Assembly (NCBI GenBank): GCA_039707655.1
Contig: CM077665.1
Location: forward strand, 84,321,954-84,385,953
DNA length: 64,000 bases
Direction of reading: 5' to 3'
Source: Elymus sibiricus
Taxonomy: Eukaryota; Streptophyta; Magnoliopsida; Poales; Poaceae
The translations under genes were made by a program, and so were the position numbers. The notes under the pieces are model-generated. The model was not told where the DNA came from. It made no database searches and saw only the letters and a list, made by a program, of their open reading frames with translations. Shown here in pieces: positions 11,199 to 22,936 of this stretch (positions are counted from its first letter, which is position 1; each line of letters starts with the position of its first letter).

Positions 11199-12748
11199 GC
11201 ACACGGGTATGGGCACTCCCCTTGGCTTGAGCCAAGCTTGGGGGAGGTGCCCCGGTATCGTATCACCATCACTTTTATTCTCCTTTACCTATTTTAGTTC
11301 GATCTTTAGTTTTCCTTTGATTTAGTTGAATAAAAGTTTAGCATGATCTATTTTCGTGTGTTAGTCTCGTGGTCTATCTATCTATGTAATCGAGTGAGAG
11401 TTATATAATAAGTTTAGTTTGAGTTTTTGCCTCCCTACTTTCTTGTTGCAACCAAAATAAAGGAAAGGGAAATAAATGAAAAGAATCATATGCTAATCTT
11501 ATGGTGAGTAATGACATCACATAAGGAAAAGTATAAGTAGTAAAATTTATTAGAGATTGACAAACATAGCATTGATCAATGATGCAATTCATGAAAGAAT
11601 TAATAAGGGAAGAGAAGATTCACATGCAAATACACCATCCTGGACATCTTTTATGATTGTGAGCCCCCATTAAATATTATATGTCAAAATGGTTGACATG
11701 GACAAGGAAGATAACGTAATGATTTATGTTTGTTCATATCCACATAGAAATTATATTGTCATAGATCCTTCAACATGTGGTGCTTGCTCAATATCTTTTC
11801 TAGCCAAAAATTCCGCACTAAGTAGAGATACTACTTGTGCATCCAAAAACCCAAACCCAAATTCATTCTTTGAGAGTCCACCATACCTACCTACGGATCG
11901 AGTAAGATCCTTCAAGTAAGTTGCCATCGGTGCAATAAGGCAATAAAAATTGCTTCTAAAAGTGTTTTGATCAATTAGTGTAAGAGAAAATTGAGCGCTA
12001 TACGAACTTATGATGGCAAAGTAATAAAAGCGACGGACTGCATAATAAAGGTTGCTATCATAGGGGGCAATATAGCTTGACGTTCTTTTACATTAAGGTA
12101 TTGGGCATACAAACCAAAAAGCGCATGACAACCTCTGCTTCTCTTACTTTCATGTATTAACTTTTATGCAAGAGTCAAGTATTCTCCCCTATTCCTTTTT
12201 CCTTTTTCTTTTGCAAGCATCATGTGGTGAGGACAGATCTAGGCACATATATCCTGTTGGATATGAGTGGGCATGAGTTATTATTGTTGACATCACCCTT
12301 GAGGTGAATACGTTGGGAGGCGAAACTATAAGCCCCTATCTTTCTATGTGTCCAGTTGAAACTTTTTGCTCATGGGTATGTTGTGAGTGTTAGCAATCAT
12401 AGAAGACTAAATGATGGTTGAGTATGTGGACTTGCCAAAAGTCTCCAACATGAGACCCTTCCTGAAAATATGATGAATTGTAGTTGCAAAGTTGACTGAG
12501 AACATAGTTTGTTGGTTTTCAATAAGGTTTATGCTTCACACTTCTATCTTGTGATGAATTATTACTTGTTCATGAGAAGCTATATGATGAAAGTATATGA
12601 ATAAGTTTTATGATACAATTTGTTGTTGTTATGATAATAAGCATGATGCTTCTATGTCCGTATTTTGTTTTTATCGACACCTCTCTCTCTCAAACCATGT
12701 GGACATGCTTTTCAATTTCGGTTTTTCGCTTGAGGACAAGCGATGTCT
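11199..12748 (+). other. Element B 3' non-coding tail
   Basis: A stretch of 1.55 kb with no credible ORF. It contains an internal PPT-like copy at 11234-11247 and AT-rich sequence. The same tail, diverged, is present in element E at 36693-37178 and 56200-57265, which shows it belongs to the family. Confidence 0.7.
11234..11247 (+). other. Internal polypurine-tract-like copy in element B
   Basis: AAGCTTGGGGGAGG lies 36 bases after the extra ORF and about 1.5 kb before the true PPT (AAGCTTGGAGGAGT at 12749-12762). It is conserved in element E at 36714-36727. A second plus-strand primer site is possible. Confidence 0.5.
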
Positions 12749-12762
12749 AAGCTTGGAGGAGT
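12749..12762 (+). other. Element B polypurine tract
   Basis: AAGCTTGGAGGAGT lies directly before the LTR start TGATACGTCC. This is the usual position of the plus-strand DNA primer. Confidence 0.85.
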
Positions 12763-14280
12763 TGATACGTCCATTTTGCATCTTGATATCCTACTCTTAT
12801 TTATTATGTTTTGTTGAATAATAATGCTTTAGGGAGTGATTCTATTGCCTTTTCTCTCATAATATGCAAGGTTTACACAAAGAGGGAGAATACCGGCAGC
12901 TGGAATTCTGGACCTAAAAAAGCACATCAGAGATACCTATTCTGCACATCTCCAATGAAGCTGAAACTTTACGGAGATTATTTTTGGATTTAATAAAAAA
13001 TACTGGAGCAAAGAACTACTGGAGGGAGCCACCCTGGTGGGCACTAGACACCAGGGCGCGCCAGCCCCCCCCCCCCCAGGCGCGCCCTAGAGGGTTGTGC
13101 CCTCCTCGGGCCACCTCCGGTGCCCATCTTCTGGTATACAGGCTCTTTTGACCTAGAAAAAAAATAAGGAGAGGACTTTCGGGACAGAGCGCCCCTGTCT
13201 CGAGGCGGAACTTGGGCAGGAACACTTTTGCCCTCCAGCGGAGCGATTGTGCCGGGGGAACTTCCCTCCCGGAGGAGGAACTCAAAGCCATCGTCATCAC
13301 CAAAACCCCTCTCATCTTTGGGAGGCCAATCTTCATCAACATCTTCAAGATCACCATCTCATCTCAAACCCTAGTTCATCTCTTGTGTTCAATCTTTGTA
13401 CCGGAACCTTAGATTGGTACCTGTGGGTGACTAGTAATGTTGATTACGTCTTGTAGTTGATTATTATATGGTTTATTTGGTGGAAGATTTTATATTCAGA
13501 TCCATTATGCTATTCAATACCCCTCTGATCTTAAGCATGATTATTATGTGTGAGTAGTTGGCTTTGTTCTTGAGGTCACGGGAAAAGTCATGTTGCAAGT
13601 AATCATGTGATATGTGTTCGATATTTTGATGATATGTATGTTGTGATTCCCTTAGTGGTGTCATGTGAACGTCGACTACATGACATTTCACCATCGTTGG
13701 GCCTAAGGGAATGCATTGTGGAGTAGTTATTATATGATGGGTTGCTAGAGTGACAGAAGCTTAAACCCTAATTTATGCGCTACTTCGTAAGGGGCTGATT
13801 TGGATGCAAATGTTTAGTGCTATGGTTAGATTTTATCTTAATACTTTTCTCGTAGTTGCGAATGCTTGCGAGGGGGTGAATCATAAGTGGGAGGTTGTTC
13901 AAGTAAGAACAGCACCCAAGCACCGGTCCACCCACATATCAAATTATCAAAGTAGCGAACACGAATCAAACCAACAGGATAAAAGTGACTAGATGAAATT
14001 CCCGTGTACCCTCAAGAACACTTTGCCTATTACCAGAGATTGTTCTGGCCTGTCCTTTTCCACAAAAGGATTGGGCTACCTTGCTGCACTTTATTTACCG
14101 TTACCATTACTTGCTTGTACCAATTATCTTGCTATCAAACTATCTGTTACCTACAATTTCAGTGCTTGCAGAAATTACCTTGCTGAAAACCGCTTGTCAT
14201 TTCCTTCTGCTCCTCGTTGGGTTCAACACTCTTACTTATCGAAAGGACTACGATTGATCGCCTATACTTGTGGGTCATCA
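12763..14280 (+). repeat. Element B 3' LTR
   Basis: 1518 bp, starting TGATACGTCC and ending GGGTCATCA. The same family LTR occurs at 57280-58780 with the same ends, which fixes both boundaries. It contains the GGCGCGCC hairpin (13051-13062 with 13079-13090, C-run loop). The 5' LTR is absent from the window. Confidence 0.85.
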
Positions 14281-15625
14281 GGGCTCGGGTTTTGCCAACG
14301 GGGCGCCATTTCGAGCGCTGTTTAGTGCGTTCGGTAGCTGGCATGACTGCGGTCCCGTTCCGACCGTCAGGAGGGGCGGGGGTGGCCGGAGCTCGCCAGA
14401 ATGGAGCTCGCGGCGGCGTCTGGCGTTCGGGTCCGAAGCAAATGGCGCTACGACGGGCTAGCGTCAAAATGAAACGGGCAGGGAGGCGCTATGCGATGCG
14501 TCGAGGCGGAGGAGCACGAGCCCGGGACCAAATGGTCACTGGAGCCTCGCCGGCGACGAGCCCGAGCGGAGCTCAGTCGCGGCCATGGTGGCAAGGGGGG
14601 CTACGCGGTCGGATTGCGCTCGGAGAGAGAGGGGAAAGGAGGCGGGGCTCACAGCGGTCCTGCAGATGTGCTTAGCGGGATCGGGGAGGGCTCGACAGCG
14701 CCGGAATCGTCGACGGGGCGCGGCGGCGACCCGAGGAGGAAGAAGGCGCGGGGGCGGCAGCGCAGGGGTTCTGGGCTCCAATGGGTGGGCGCAGTCGACG
14801 GAGGGGAAGCAGACGGAGCGGCTGGACACCACGGGGAGGCGCGGGGACGACGGAGGCCGTGGCTACGGCGGAGCCATGGCGACGGTGGCGCGGGTCCGAG
14901 TGAGGAAGGAGGCAGGCGAGCGTGGGGAGGGAACTGGAGGGGGGCTAGGGTTCGGGGGTCGACGGGGAGGCCTTGAAGGCGGCGGGGAGCCGCCTGATGC
15001 GCGCAAGGGCGACGGGGGTGGCCGGTGGCGGCCATCGCCGCGTCCACGTCCCCCGTGGTGAGCAGGAGGGGGACGATGCGGGGGGGGGGGGGGAGATGGG
15101 CTGGGCCGGCCATTTGGGCCGGCAGGCCTAAGTGACCAGGGCACTTAGCCCTTTTTCTTTTGATTTTAATTCTTTTGCTTATCTTTTATTTCTGATTCCG
15201 GTTTTTATTTGTTTTAATAACAAAAATACATTTGTAAAATATGTGACTTAGCCCAATAACTGTAATGCAATAATTGGTAGTGTCACAAAAAGTTTGAGGA
15301 CTTTTTGAATTTATTTGAAATCTGCAAAAAACAAAAGGGAATTTAATTAATTGATAGGCCTCTGTTTTATTTATTTATGAGGCACCAAAACACTTTGCAA
15401 AATGTTGGCTACAATTTTGTAATAGCTTGGGGAATATTTTCAACACATGCATGATTTTTAATTCCTAGTTTGCAAAACTTTTAAATCCACTTTTCAAATG
15501 AATTGGAATTGCAAAGGAATTTGAATTAGGGTTTGATTCCAACAGTGATCATACTCGGATTAGCAAAATGGATTACTGTAGCTTGATTACAACGATTGCC
15601 GTAGCACTTTATCCAGGGTGTCACA
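14281..15625 (-). repeat. Element G: LTR fragment of a large-LTR Gypsy element
   Basis: On the minus strand it begins TGTGACACCCTGG at 15625, like the TGTAACACCCTGG start of element M, then runs about 450 bp AT-rich and 800 bp GC-rich before being cut by element B's LTR at 14281. The AT-rich then GC-rich profile is what element M's LTRs show. It interrupts the gag gene of element D at 15626. Several long frames in the GC-rich part have no protein-like features. Confidence 0.55.
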
Positions 15626-15837
15626 CCAAAGTCCTATCATTTTTCTTTTTCTTTTTATTTTTAGAAGGACTAGGTGCGTCAGCATTAATTCTTTGAGAGT
15701 CTTGTTCAATTCTTTTAGGATGACCTTCAGGATAAAGAGGTTCTTGGGTCATTCTACCTCCTCTAGTAACAACTCCAATAGCATGATCATTCATTTCATT
15801 AAGCAATTCTCTTTGAGATTTAGCAACTTGTTCTAAC
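15626..15837 (-). pseudogene. gag: Element D gag, distal fragment
   Basis: The minus strand encodes KSQRELLNEMNDHAIGVVT followed by a proline- and lysine-rich stretch ending in KNKKKKKND. It is the direct continuation of the gag frame that stops at 24737 on the other side of the inserted Copia element C: the codons join cleanly when C and one copy of CTAAC are set aside. On its left it is broken by element G. Hence this is the C-terminal portion of an Athila-type Gag. No function remains. Confidence 0.8.
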
Positions 15838-17633
15838 TGTTGGGGAACGTTGCATGGGAAACCAAAAATTTCCTACGCACACGCAAGATCTATCCATGGT
15901 GATGAGCATCTACGAGAGGGAGAGTGGATCTACATACCCTTGTAGATCGCTAAGTGGGAAGCGTTAAGAAATGCGGTTGATGTAGTCGAACGTCTTCGCG
16001 ATCCAAATCGCTAGCCGTCCCGCGATCCAATCACGATCTAGTGCCGAACTGACGGCACCTCCGCTTTTAGCACACGTACAGCTCGATGACGATCTCCGCC
16101 TTCTTGATCCAGCAAGAGGGAGCGGAGAGGTAGATGAGTTCTCCGGCAGCGCGACGGCGCGGCGGCGGTGGTGGTGGAACTATTCCGACAGGGCTTCGCC
16201 TAAGCACTGCTGAAAACTAGAGGATACGATCTATTGGGAGAGATTGCTGCACCGTGGCCTTTAGGGTTGGGTGTCTTTGGCCCTCTCTCCCTCTAGTATA
16301 TATAGGAGGGAGGGGAGGGGCTGGTGCCTCTAGGGAACCTCCTAGGAGTCGGCCGAAGTGGGGAGGAGGGGGAGTCCAACTCCAATCCTACTCCTAGTAG
16401 GATTCCTCCCCACTTGGAAACCCTTCCCCCCTTTTGGGCTTTTGCCCTTTCCCACCTCCTAGCCGCATGGGCCCTTAGGGGCTGGCCTTCCCAGCCCACT
16501 AAGGTCTGGTGCACCACCCCTAAGGCCCATGTGGCCTTCCGACGTGGGTGGCCCCTCCCGATGGACCCCCGGAACCCTCCCGGCACTCCCGGTACACTAC
16601 CGAAAATACCCGAAACTTTTTCGGTGACCAAAATGGGACTTCCTATATATCAATCTTTACCTCTGGACCATTTCGGAGCTCCTCATGACGTCCGGGATCT
16701 CATCCGGGACTCCGAACAACCTTCGGTCACGACCATACATAACTCAATACTACTGAAACGTCACCGAACGTTAAGTGTGCAGACCCTGCGGGTTCGAGAA
16801 CTATGTAGACATGACCAAGACACCTCTACGGTCAATAACCAATAGCGGGACCTGGATGCCCATATTGGTTCCTACATATTCTACGAAGATCTTTATCGGT
16901 TGAACCTCTATGTCAAGGATTCAGTTAATCCCGTACGCTGTTCCCTTTGTTCTTCGGTATGTTACTTGCCCGAGATTCGATCGTCGGTATCTCTATACCT
17001 AGTTCAATCTCGTTACCGACAAGTCTCTTTACTCGTTCCGTAATACAAGATCCCGTGGCTAACACTTTAGTCACATTGCTTGCAAGGCTTATTGTGATGT
17101 TGTATTACCGAGTGGGCCCTGAGATACCTCTCCGTCATACGGAGTAACAAATCCCAGTCTCGATCCATGCCAGCTCAACAGACACCTTCGGACATACCTG
17201 TAGAGCATCTTTATAGTCACCCAGTTACGTTGTGACATTTGATACACACAAGGTATTCCTCCGGTGTCAGTGAGTTGCATGATCTCATGGTCATAGGAAC
17301 AGATACTTGACATGCAGAAAACAATAGCAATAAACTGACACGATCATATGCTATGTTCATAAGTTTGGGTACTGTCCATCACATCATTCTCCTAATGATG
17401 TGATCCCGTTATCGAATGACATCTCATGTCTATGGTTAGGAAACCTTGACCATCTTTGATCAACGAGTTAGTCTACTAGAGGCATACTAGGGACACAGTG
17501 TTGTCTATGTATCCACACATGTATTAGTGTTTCCAATCAATACAATTATAGCATGGATAATAAACGATTATCATGAACAAGGAAATATAATAATAAGTAC
17601 GTTTATTACTGCCTCTAGGGCATATTTCCAACA
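15838..17633 (-). repeat. Element C 3' LTR
   Basis: On the minus strand it starts TGTTGGAAATATGCCC at 17633 and ends CGTTCCCCAACA at 15838. It carries a TATA box (minus-strand CCTATATATACTAG) near 16293-16306. It pairs with 22937-24732. Confidence 0.95.
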
Positions 17634-17650
17634 GTCTCCCACTTGCACTA
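17634..17650 (-). other. Element C polypurine tract
   Basis: The minus strand reads CAAGTGGGAGAC immediately before the 3' LTR, the PPT form seen in BARE1-group elements. Confidence 0.8.
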
Positions 17651-17683
17651 GAGTCAATAATCTAGCTCACATCACTATGTGAT

Positions 17684-19245
17684 TTACATTGTAATGAATC
17701 TAACACCCATACAGTTCTTGTGTTGATCATGTTTAGCCCTTGGATGAGGTTTAGTCATCGGATCTGCAACATTCAGATCCGTGTGCACTTTGCAAATATT
17801 TATGTCGTCCTCCTTGATGTAATCGCGGATGGAATTAAAACATCGCTTTATGTGTCTGGTCCTCTTGTGAAACCTTAGTTCCTTGGCTAGAGCAATGGCA
17901 CCAGTGTTGTCACAGAACAGAGTCATTGGGTTTAGTGCACTAGGCACTACTCCAAGATCTGTCATGAACTCCTTCATCCAGACACCTTCCTTCGCCGCCT
18001 CCGAGGCAGCGCGATGTACTCCGCTTCGCATGTAGAATCAGCTACCACGCTTTGCTTGGAACTGCACCAGCTTACCGCACCCCCATTGAGAATAAATATG
18101 TATCCGGTTTGACACTTAGAGTCATCCGGATCAGTGTCAAAGCTTGCATCGACGTAACCCTTTACGACGAGCTCTTGATCACCTCCATAAAAGAGAAACA
18201 TGTCCTTAGTCCTTTTCAGGTACTTCAGGATATTCTTGACCGCCGTCCAGTGTTCCATTCCTGGATCACTTTGAAACCTTCTGGCCATACTTATGGCAAG
18301 GCTGACATCGGGTCTTGTGCACAGCATTGCATACATGATAGAGCCTATGGCTGAAGCATAGGGGACGACACTCATCTTTTCTCTATCTTCTGCAGTCACT
18401 GGGCATTGAGTCTTACTCCACTTCAGACCTTGAAATACAGGCAAGAACCCCTTCTTGGACTTATCCATTTTGAACTTCTTCAAAACTTTGTCAAGGTATG
18501 TGCTCTGTGAAAGTCCTATTAAGCGTCTCGATCTATCTCTATGGATCTTGATGCCTAATATGAAAGCAGCTTCTCCTAGGTCCTTCATTGAAAAACTCTT
18601 GTTCAAATATTCCTTCACGCTCTCCAAAAGTTCTATATTGTTTCCAATCAGTAATATGTCATCCACATATAATATTAGAAGCGCTATAGAGCTCCCACTC
18701 ACTTTCTTGTAAATACAAGCTTCTCCGTAAACTTGTATAAACTCGAACGCTTTGATCACCTCATCAAAGCGAAGATTCCAACTCCGAGATGCTTGCACCA
18801 GTCCATAAATGGATCGCTGGAGTTTGCAAACTTTGTCAGCATTCTATGGATCGACAAAACCTTCTAGTTGCATCATATACAACTCTTCCTTAAGGAAGCC
18901 GTTAAGGAACGCTTTTTTGACATCCATCTGCCAAATTTCATAATCGAAAAAGGCAGCTATTGCTAACATGATTCTGACGAACTTAAGCATCGCTACGGGT
19001 GAGAAGGTCTCATCTTTGTCAACTCCTTGAACTTGTGAAAAACACTTTGCCACAAGTCGAGCTTTATAGACGGTGACATTACCGTCCGTGTACGTCTTCC
19101 TCTTAAAGATCCATTTTTTCTGAATGGCTTTTCGCCCTTCAGGTAATACTTCCAAAGCCCATGCTTTGTTTTCATACATGGATCCCATCTCGGATTTCAT
19201 GTCCTCTAACCATTTCTCGGAATCCGGGCCCATCATCGCTTCTAC
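17684..19245 (-). pseudogene. pol: Element C reverse transcriptase and RNase H (broken)
   Basis: Copia-type reverse transcriptase with QKKWIFKRKTYTDG, YEIWQMDVKKAFLNG and the catalytic LYVDDILLIG, followed by YASAIGSIMYAMLCTRPD. RNase H follows with VKGYVDASFDTDPDD, SVVADSTCEAEYIA and FCDNTGAIALAKE, giving Asp-Glu-Asp. In-frame TAG codons lie at about 19246 (between integrase and RT) and 18844 (after GFVDP). Extra bases near 18010-18020 shift the frame inside RNase H, after EAEYIA. The protein ends at 17684, 34 bases before the PPT region. RT after integrase is the defining Copia gene order. With two stops and one frameshift the product is not functional. Confidence 0.92.
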
Positions 19246-20790
19246 CTAGCTCGTAGGTTCAACATTGTCCAACAACATGACCACTAAGACAGGGTTTTCA
19301 TACCACTCAGGAGCAGTATGTGTCCTTGTCGACCTACGAGGTTCAATAGCAACTTGATCCGAAGCTTCATGATCATCATCATTAACTTCTTCTTCAACTG
19401 ATGTAGGCTCTACAGAAACATCTTTCTGTGCTGCGCTACTCTCAGGTTGAAGTAAAGGTTCAACAACCTCATCAAGTTCTATTTTCCTCCCACTCAATTC
19501 TTTCGAGAGAAACTCTTTCTCAAGAAATGTTTCGTTTTTAGCGACAAACACTTTGCCTTCGGATCTGAGATAGAAGGTAGACCCAACTGTCTCTTTTGGG
19601 TACCCTATGAAGATGCATTTCTCCGCTTTGGGTTCCAGCTTTTCAGGCTGAAGCTTTTTGACATGAGCATCACATCCCCAAACTTTAAGAAACGACAACT
19701 TTGGCTTCTTGCCAAACCATAGTTCATATGGCGTCGTTTCAACGGATTTCAATGGTGCCCTATTTAAAGTGAATGCAGCTATCTCTAATGCATAACCCCA
19801 AAACGATAGTGGCAAATCGGCAAGAGACATCATAGATCGCACCATATCCAATAAGGTTCTATTACGACGTTCGGACACACCATTACGCTGTGGTGTTCCA
19901 GGCGGTGTCAATTGTGAAACAATTACACATTGTCTTAAGTGATTGCCAAACTCATAACTCAGATATTCTCCTCCTCGATCAGATCGCAGGAATTTGATCT
20001 TCTTGTTACGATGATTCTCAACTTCACTCTGAAATTGCTTGAACTTTTCAAACGTTTCAGACTTGTGTTTCATTAAGTAAATATACCCATATCTACTTAA
20101 GTCATCAGTGAAGGTGAGAAAGTAACGATAACCACCGCGCGCCTCAATGCTCATCGGACCGCACACATCAGTATGTATGATTTCCAACAAGTCACTTGCC
20201 CGTTCCATTGTTCCAGAGAACGGGGTCTTAGTCATCTTGCCCATGAGGCATGGTTCACATGTGTCAAGTGATTCAAAATCAAGTGACTCCAAAAGTCCAT
20301 CAGCATGGAGCTTCTGCATGCGTTTTACACCAATATGACCTAAGCGGCAGTGCCACAAGAAAGTGGTACTATCATTATCAACTCTACATCTTTTGGCATC
20401 AATGTTATGAACATGTGTATCATCACTATCGAGATTCAATAAGAATAAACCCCTCACATTGGGTGCATGACCATAAAAGATATCACTCATATAAATAGAA
20501 CAACCATTATTCTCTGATTTAAATGAGTAACCGTCTCGCAATAAACAAGATCCAGATATAATGTTCATGCTTAACGCAGGCACTAAATAACAATTATTTA
20601 GGTTCATCACTAATCCCGATGGTAATCGAAGAGCGAGCGTGCCGAGGGGGATCACATCAACCTTGGAACCATTTCCCACGCGCATCGTCACTTCGTCCTT
20701 TGCCAGCCTCCGTCTATTCCGCAGTTCCTGTTTTGAGTTGCAAATCTGAGCAACCGAACCGGTATCAAATACCCAGGCACTACAACGAGA
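19246..20790 (-). pseudogene. pol: Element C protease and integrase
   Basis: This part of the frame is open. The protease has WVFDTGSVAQICNS with the catalytic Asp-Thr-Gly at about 20766. The pre-integrase module LWHCRLGHIG and the zinc-binding CEPCLMGK follow. The integrase core has Asp in HTDVCGPM, Asp in LRSDRGGEY 63 residues on, and Glu in RNGVSERRNRTLLD 36 residues later, matching the expected D,D(35)E spacing. The C-terminal part carries SFLKVWGCDAHVK and a Copia-type acidic linker before the stop at 19246. The integrase is the best preserved part of the element. It would join cDNA ends to chromosomal DNA; the CTAAC duplication is the trace of such an event. Confidence 0.92.
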
Positions 20791-21676
20791 GTTGGTAAGG
20801 TACACATCAATAACATGTATATCATATATACCTTGTTTGGTGTTGGCCGCCTTCTTGTCAGCCAGATACTTGGGGCAGTTCCGCTTCCAGTGACCAGTTC
20901 CCTTGCAATGAAAGCACTCAGTTTCTGGCTTGGGTCCAGCCTTGGGTTTCTTCACGGGAGGGGCAATTGCTTTGCCACTCTTCTTGGAGTTACCCTTCTT
21001 AACCTTGCCATTCTTCTTGAAACTAGTGGTTTTATTGACCATCAACACTTGATGCTCCTTCTGAATCTTAGACTCAGCGACTTTTAACATCGCAAACAGC
21101 TCGGCAACTGACTTGTTCATCCCGTGCATGTTATAGTTCAACATGAAGCTCTTATAGCTAGGTGGCAGTGATTGAAGAACTCTGTCAGTGATCGCCTCTG
21201 CCGGAAGGGGCATCCCCAATTCAGCCAGACGGGTGGAATACCCAGACATTTTGAGTATGTGTTCACTGACAGACCTGTTCTCCTCCATCTTGCAAGCATA
21301 GAACTTATCGGAGGTCTCATACCTCTCGATCCGGGCATTCTTCTAAAAGATAAACTTCAACTCCTGGAACATATCATATGCTCCATGACGTTCAAAACGT
21401 CTTTGAAGTCCCGCTTCTAAGCCATACAACATTGCACATTGAATCATTGAGTAATCATCAGAACGTGCCTGCCAGGCGTTCACAACGTCTGCAGACTCTA
21501 CTGGAGCGGGTGGTTCACCAAGCGGTGCATCAAGGACATAAGCCTTTTGGGAAGCCATAAGGATAATCCTTAGATTACGGGCCCAGTCCACAAAGTTACT
21601 TCCATCATCTTTCAACTTACCTTTCTCTAGGAACGCATTAAAATTCAGGGGTGCTACTTGCTACTACGCGAGCCAT
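20791..21676 (-). pseudogene. gag: Element C gag (broken)
   Basis: Copia Gag with FVDWARNLRIILMASQKAYV, AWQARSDDYSMIQCAML, SVSEHILKMSGYSTRLAELG and the zinc knuckle CFHCKGTGHWKRNC near 20877-20914. The probable start is the ATG at 21674-21676, but its frame closes after twelve codons; the capsid frame begins one base off near 21650, so a frameshift lies there. An in-frame TAG at 21343-21345 splits the capsid. After it the frame runs on into protease without a break. Gag would build the particle and package RNA. Confidence 0.88.
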
Positions 21677-22914
21677 TGATATACAACATAAATTTTGCAA
21701 AAACAACTTAGACTATTGTTCAAGATAATGAGTTTAGTTAATCATATTACTTAAAAACTTCCACTCAAATTGACATCCCTCCGGTCATTCGAGTGTCACA
21801 TGATCCAAATCCACCAACTCAAGTCCGATCATCATGTGAGATGAGGTGGTTTCAATTGTGAACATCTTCATGTTGATCATATCTACTATACGACTCATGT
21901 TCAACCTTTCGGTCTCTTGTGTTCCAAGGCCATGTCTGTACATGCTAGGCTTGTCAAGTTTAACACGAGTGTTCTGCTTGTGCAACACTGGCTTGCACCC
22001 GTTGTATACAAACGTAGAGTCTATCACACCCGATCATCACGTGGTGTCTCGAAACGACGAACTTTCGCGATGGTGCACACTTGGGGAGAACACAATTTTA
22101 TCTTGAAATTTTAGTGAGGGATCACCTTGTAATGCTATCGTCGTCCTAAGCAAAATAAGATGCATAAAAGGATTAACATCACATGCAAATCATAAGTAAC
22201 ATGATATGGCCATGAACTTGTGCTTTTGATCTCCATATCCAAAGCACCGGCATGATCTCCATCATCACCGTCATGACACCATGATCTCCATCATCTTGAT
22301 CTCCATCAACGTGTCACCATGAGTTTGTCACGCCAACTGTTGCTTCTACGACTATTGCTAACTCATAGCGATAAAGTAAAGCAAAACGGCGAAAATAAAT
22401 TAAAGACAACCCTATGGCTCCTGCCGGTTGCCGTACTCATCGATGTGCAAGTCGTGATATTCTATACAAAACATGATCATCTCATACATCACATATATCT
22501 CATCATGTAATTGGCCATATCACATCACAACATACCCTGCAAAAACAAGTTAGACATCCTCTAATTGTTGTTGCATGTTTTACGTGGCTGCTACGGGTAT
22601 CTAGCAAGAACAATTCTTACCTACGCAAAAACCACAATGGTGATATACAAAATGCTTTTCAACCTTCTCAAGGACCGCCTTTGTCGAATCCGATCCAACT
22701 AAAGTGGGAGAAACAGACACCCGCCAGCCATCTTTATGCAACGAAGTTACATGTCAGTTGATGGAACCGGTCTCTCGTAAGCGTACGAGTAAGGTTGGTC
22801 CGGGCCGCTTCATCCCACAATACCGCCGAATCAAGAAAAGACCAAGGGAGGAAGCAATCTGAATATCAACGCCCACAAACTCCTTTGTGTTCTACTCGTG
22901 ATCTCATCTACACA

Positions 22915-22936
22915 TAGACCTAGCTCATGATGCCAC
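22915..22936 (-). other. Element C primer binding site region
   Basis: The minus strand reads GTGGCATCATGAGCTAGG right after the 5' LTR. It resembles the imperfect initiator-Met tRNA site reported for the BARE1 group. The 1.2 kb leader (21677-22914) has no credible ORF. Confidence 0.7.

Larger units (their letters stand above)
6012..14280 (+). mobile_element. Element B: Athila-type Ty3/Gypsy retrotransposon, 5'-truncated
   Basis: Order: capsid part of gag, protease, reverse transcriptase, RNase H, integrase, a hairpin plus TATA module, a small extra ORF, a long non-coding tail, PPT and 3' LTR. The 5' LTR, PBS and N-terminal gag are missing. The layout and the extra ORF after integrase match the Athila lineage, of which BAGY-2 and WHAM are Triticeae members; I cannot pick the family. 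Element E near 36367-37178 and 56200-58780 is a second copy of the same or a close family. Confidence 0.85.

Noticed and set aside
14330..15144. Several overlapping GC-rich ORFs of 90-160 codons on both strands
   Set aside because: They arise from the GC-rich half of an LTR (element G). The composition is Arg/Gly/Pro/Ala-rich in all frames and no domain is visible.
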